Origin: a virus
Strand: one strand, 5' to 3'
Virus record (IMG/VR): IMGVR_UViG_3300021433_000003
Location: 1 to 64,000 of that record
DNA: 64,000 bases
Part shown: positions 62,653 to 64,000 of the stretch, in pieces
Numbering within the stretch: the first letter of the stretch is position 1
Layout: every line of letters begins with the position of its first letter
Made by a program: the position numbers and the translations under genes
The notes under the pieces: model-generated
Databases searched by the model: none
The model's input: the letters and a program-made list of their open reading frames with translations, nothing else
What the model was told of the DNA's origin: nothing

Positions 62653-64000
62653 GCGGCAAGGGGCTGATCGGCGATCTCCTCGGCGCGGGCGGCGGGCTGC
62701 TTGGCAGCCTTATCGCGCCGGAGATCGGTATCCCGGCCTTCCTGGGTGCCGGACTCGGCGGCGGATTGGGTGGCTTCGGCGGCGGCCTTATCTCGGGAGA
62801 GAAACCAGGCCAGGCGGCACTGCAAGGGCTGGAATCGGGCGCGCTGTCGGGGGCAACGGCCGCGATCGCTCCGTCTCTGTTCAGTGGTGGGGCGAGCGCT
62901 GGGACCGATACGGCTGGGCTCCCGGCGGTTGGCGGTGTCGGTGGCGCCCCCGGCACGACGCTGGTCAATACGCCGACTGATTTCGCGGGCGGAGTTACTT
63001 CGGTCGGCGGTTTGCCCGCAGCCGCGGGCGCTGGCGGAGCTGTGGCGGGTGGTGGTGGGGCTCCGGCGGCGCCCGGTGGGACAGCCGACTTTTCTGGGCT
63101 GGCGGCGGGAACCGGCGGCGGGTCCGCGCCAAATCTGACCGCCTCGCTCGGCGGGACTTCGATCCCATCGACCGGGACGCTGGCCGGAGTGTCCGGGCCA
63201 GGCTCGGCGAATGTCTCTGCGGGGGATTTGGGCAACATTACCGGGGCATCGTCAGCGTTGCCGATTGGCCAGCTCGGGCCGGCTACGGTCTCCGGCGCAT
63301 CCGGCGCCCCGAATTTCTTTGGAGCGCTTACCGACACTTCCGCTGCCACGCTACCGACTTCGACGGTGAGCGGGCTGCCGGATGTCTCGACCGGGCTCGG
63401 AACGCCGAGCGCGGACGCCTTACTGAGCGCGCCGCCGAGCATCGGGGGTACGGCGACGAATGCCGCCACGCCGGGTGTCGGGACAGGGATGACGACGACG
63501 CCGGATTGGCTCTCGAATGCGGCCTCATTCGTCAAGGGCAACCCTGGCTTGCTGCTGGGCGGGGGCGTCCTCGGGGCAGAGGCGCTGATGGGAAACAAGC
63601 CTCTGCCGCAACAGGGAAACCTGACGGCAGCGGCGGGAAATCTGGCGAATACGGCGGGCGGGCTGACGGCGCAGGCGAACCAGAATCTCAACGCCGTCAA
63701 CACGGGAGCGCTGCCGGCAGGGGCCGAATCGGCGATTGATCAGGCCGCGGCATCGGCCAAGGCGGCAACCCTTTCCAAGTTCGCTTCGCTGGGCCTTGGC
63801 AACTCGACGATGGCGGCGGAGGCGGTCGGGAATATCGACCAGCAAACTGCGGCGCAGAAATTCGATATCGCCAACCAACTGGTCAATACTGGAGTCAGTG
63901 AAGCGGGCCTCGCGACCAGCGCCACCGGCCTTGAAAGCAATATCTATACGAATCTGATGAACTCGCAGATTCAGCAGGATCAGAATTTGCAGCGGGCCTT
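62649..64000 (+). CDS. Partial Ala/Gly-rich internal virion protein
   Basis: ATG overlaps the previous stop (ATGA) and the frame is still open at the right edge, giving about 450 visible residues. The start (LIGDLLGAGGGLLGSLIAPE, FLGAGLGGGLGGFGGG) is a glycine-rich hydrophobic stretch, typical of ejection proteins. The middle (residues 60-270) is Ala/Gly/Thr-rich repeats of low complexity, and the visible end is helical (LAATAGNLANTAGGL-type, then NIDQQTAAQKFDIANQLVNT). It very probably continues into the block now at the left edge. Confidence 0.65.
   Translation, partial: MSGKGLIGDLLGAGGGLLGSLIAPEIGIPAFLGAGLGGGLGGFGGGLISGEKPGQAALQGLESGALSGATAAIAPSLFSGGASAGTDTAGLPAVGGVGGAPGTTLVNTPTDFAGGVTSVGGLPAAAGAGGAVAGGGGAPAAPGGTADFSGLAAGTGGGSAPNLTASLGGTSIPSTGTLAGVSGPGSANVSAGDLGNITGASSALPIGQLGPATVSGASGAPNFFGALTDTSAATLPTSTVSGLPDVSTGLGTPSADALLSAPPSIGGTATNAATPGVGTGMTTTPDWLSNAASFVKGNPGLLLGGGVLGAEALMGNKPLPQQGNLTAAAGNLANTAGGLTAQANQNLNAVNTGALPAGAESAIDQAAASAKAATLSKFASLGLGNSTMAAEAVGNIDQQTAAQKFDIANQLVNTGVSEAGLATSATGLESNIYTNLMNSQIQQDQNLQRA

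Overview
The window looks like most of a tailed-phage genome from a GC-rich alphaproteobacterial host. It carries a large terminase, portal, scaffold-like protein and major capsid protein, two neck/adaptor-like paralogues, a gp12-like hub and alanine/glycine-rich internal virion proteins. I see no tape measure, sheath or tail-tube gene, which suggests a short-tailed (podovirus-like) particle. The host inference rests on a GapR (DUF2312) homologue, GC-rich codon use and small phage gene families common in alphaproteobacteria. Both window edges cut through virion genes pointing the same way, so the window is probably a slice of a larger circular or circularly permuted genome. No integrase, DNA polymerase, tRNA or CRISPR array was recognised.

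Layout. (1) 1-3.8 kb, +: the end of the internal virion block and small proteins. (2) 3.8-18.8 kb, +: eleven head-to-tail genes, most overlapping by a few bases, ten of them starting with a Sec signal peptide. They include tail-fibre-like proteins, a LamG-like protein and a suite of putative glycan-active proteins: a GH43_24-like propeller, two GH54-like paralogues, an arabinofuranosidase-related protein and a 1301-residue YetA/PcRGLX-like protein. (3) 18.8-21.5 kb, +: small membrane proteins (holin/spanin candidates), ending in a terminator. (4) 21.6-23.8 kb, +: a small RHH-like protein and a CHC2 zinc finger fused to a RepA-like ATPase. (5) 27.9-23.8 kb, -: a recombination operon with a RecE-type PDDEXK exonuclease, a Sak4-like ATPase and three overlapping zinc-finger microproteins. 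(6) 28.03-28.11 kb: a divergent promoter pair with identical inverted operators overlapping both -10 boxes. (7) 28.1-29.4 kb, +: a Cro/CI-like regulator (probably leaderless), AT-hook-GapR and a RuvC-like resolvase. (8) 29.3-35.1 kb, mostly -: a GH25 endolysin, a toxin-antitoxin-like pair, an ISxO2-like zinc-ribbon remnant and a string of small accessory genes including a Tat-signal protein. (9) 35.2-38.2 kb: a zinc/RHH regulator, a GIY-YIG-XRE fusion, a truncated GIY-YIG-zinc fusion and two minus-strand genes. (10) 38.5-45.2 kb, +: a dense accessory operon with an RHH regulator, an HNH endonuclease, secreted proteins, a PEP-CTERM protein, an O-antigen ligase/polymerase-like membrane protein split in two, and a J-domain protein. 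(11) 45.2-64 kb, +: terminase, portal, HslV-like Ntn hydrolase, scaffold, HNH, capsid, adaptors, hub and internal virion proteins, interrupted by two minus-strand pairs (50.6-51.0 and 58.6-59.4 kb).

How it may work together (inference). The virion module builds the particle. The exported glycan-active proteins and the PEP-CTERM/Wzy-like pair both point at the cell envelope or extracellular polysaccharide, the first by degrading it and the second by remodelling it. Replication seems to rely on the host polymerase plus a phage primase/helicase-like protein, a RecE/Sak4-type recombination pair and a RuvC-like resolvase. The most unusual points are the signal-peptide-bearing tail-type proteins, the PEP-CTERM and O-antigen ligase-like genes, the AT-hook-GapR fusion, and a capsid gene whose 5' end appears to have been taken over by an HNH endonuclease gene, leaving a probable AUU start. 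All functional calls were made by reading motifs without database searches.
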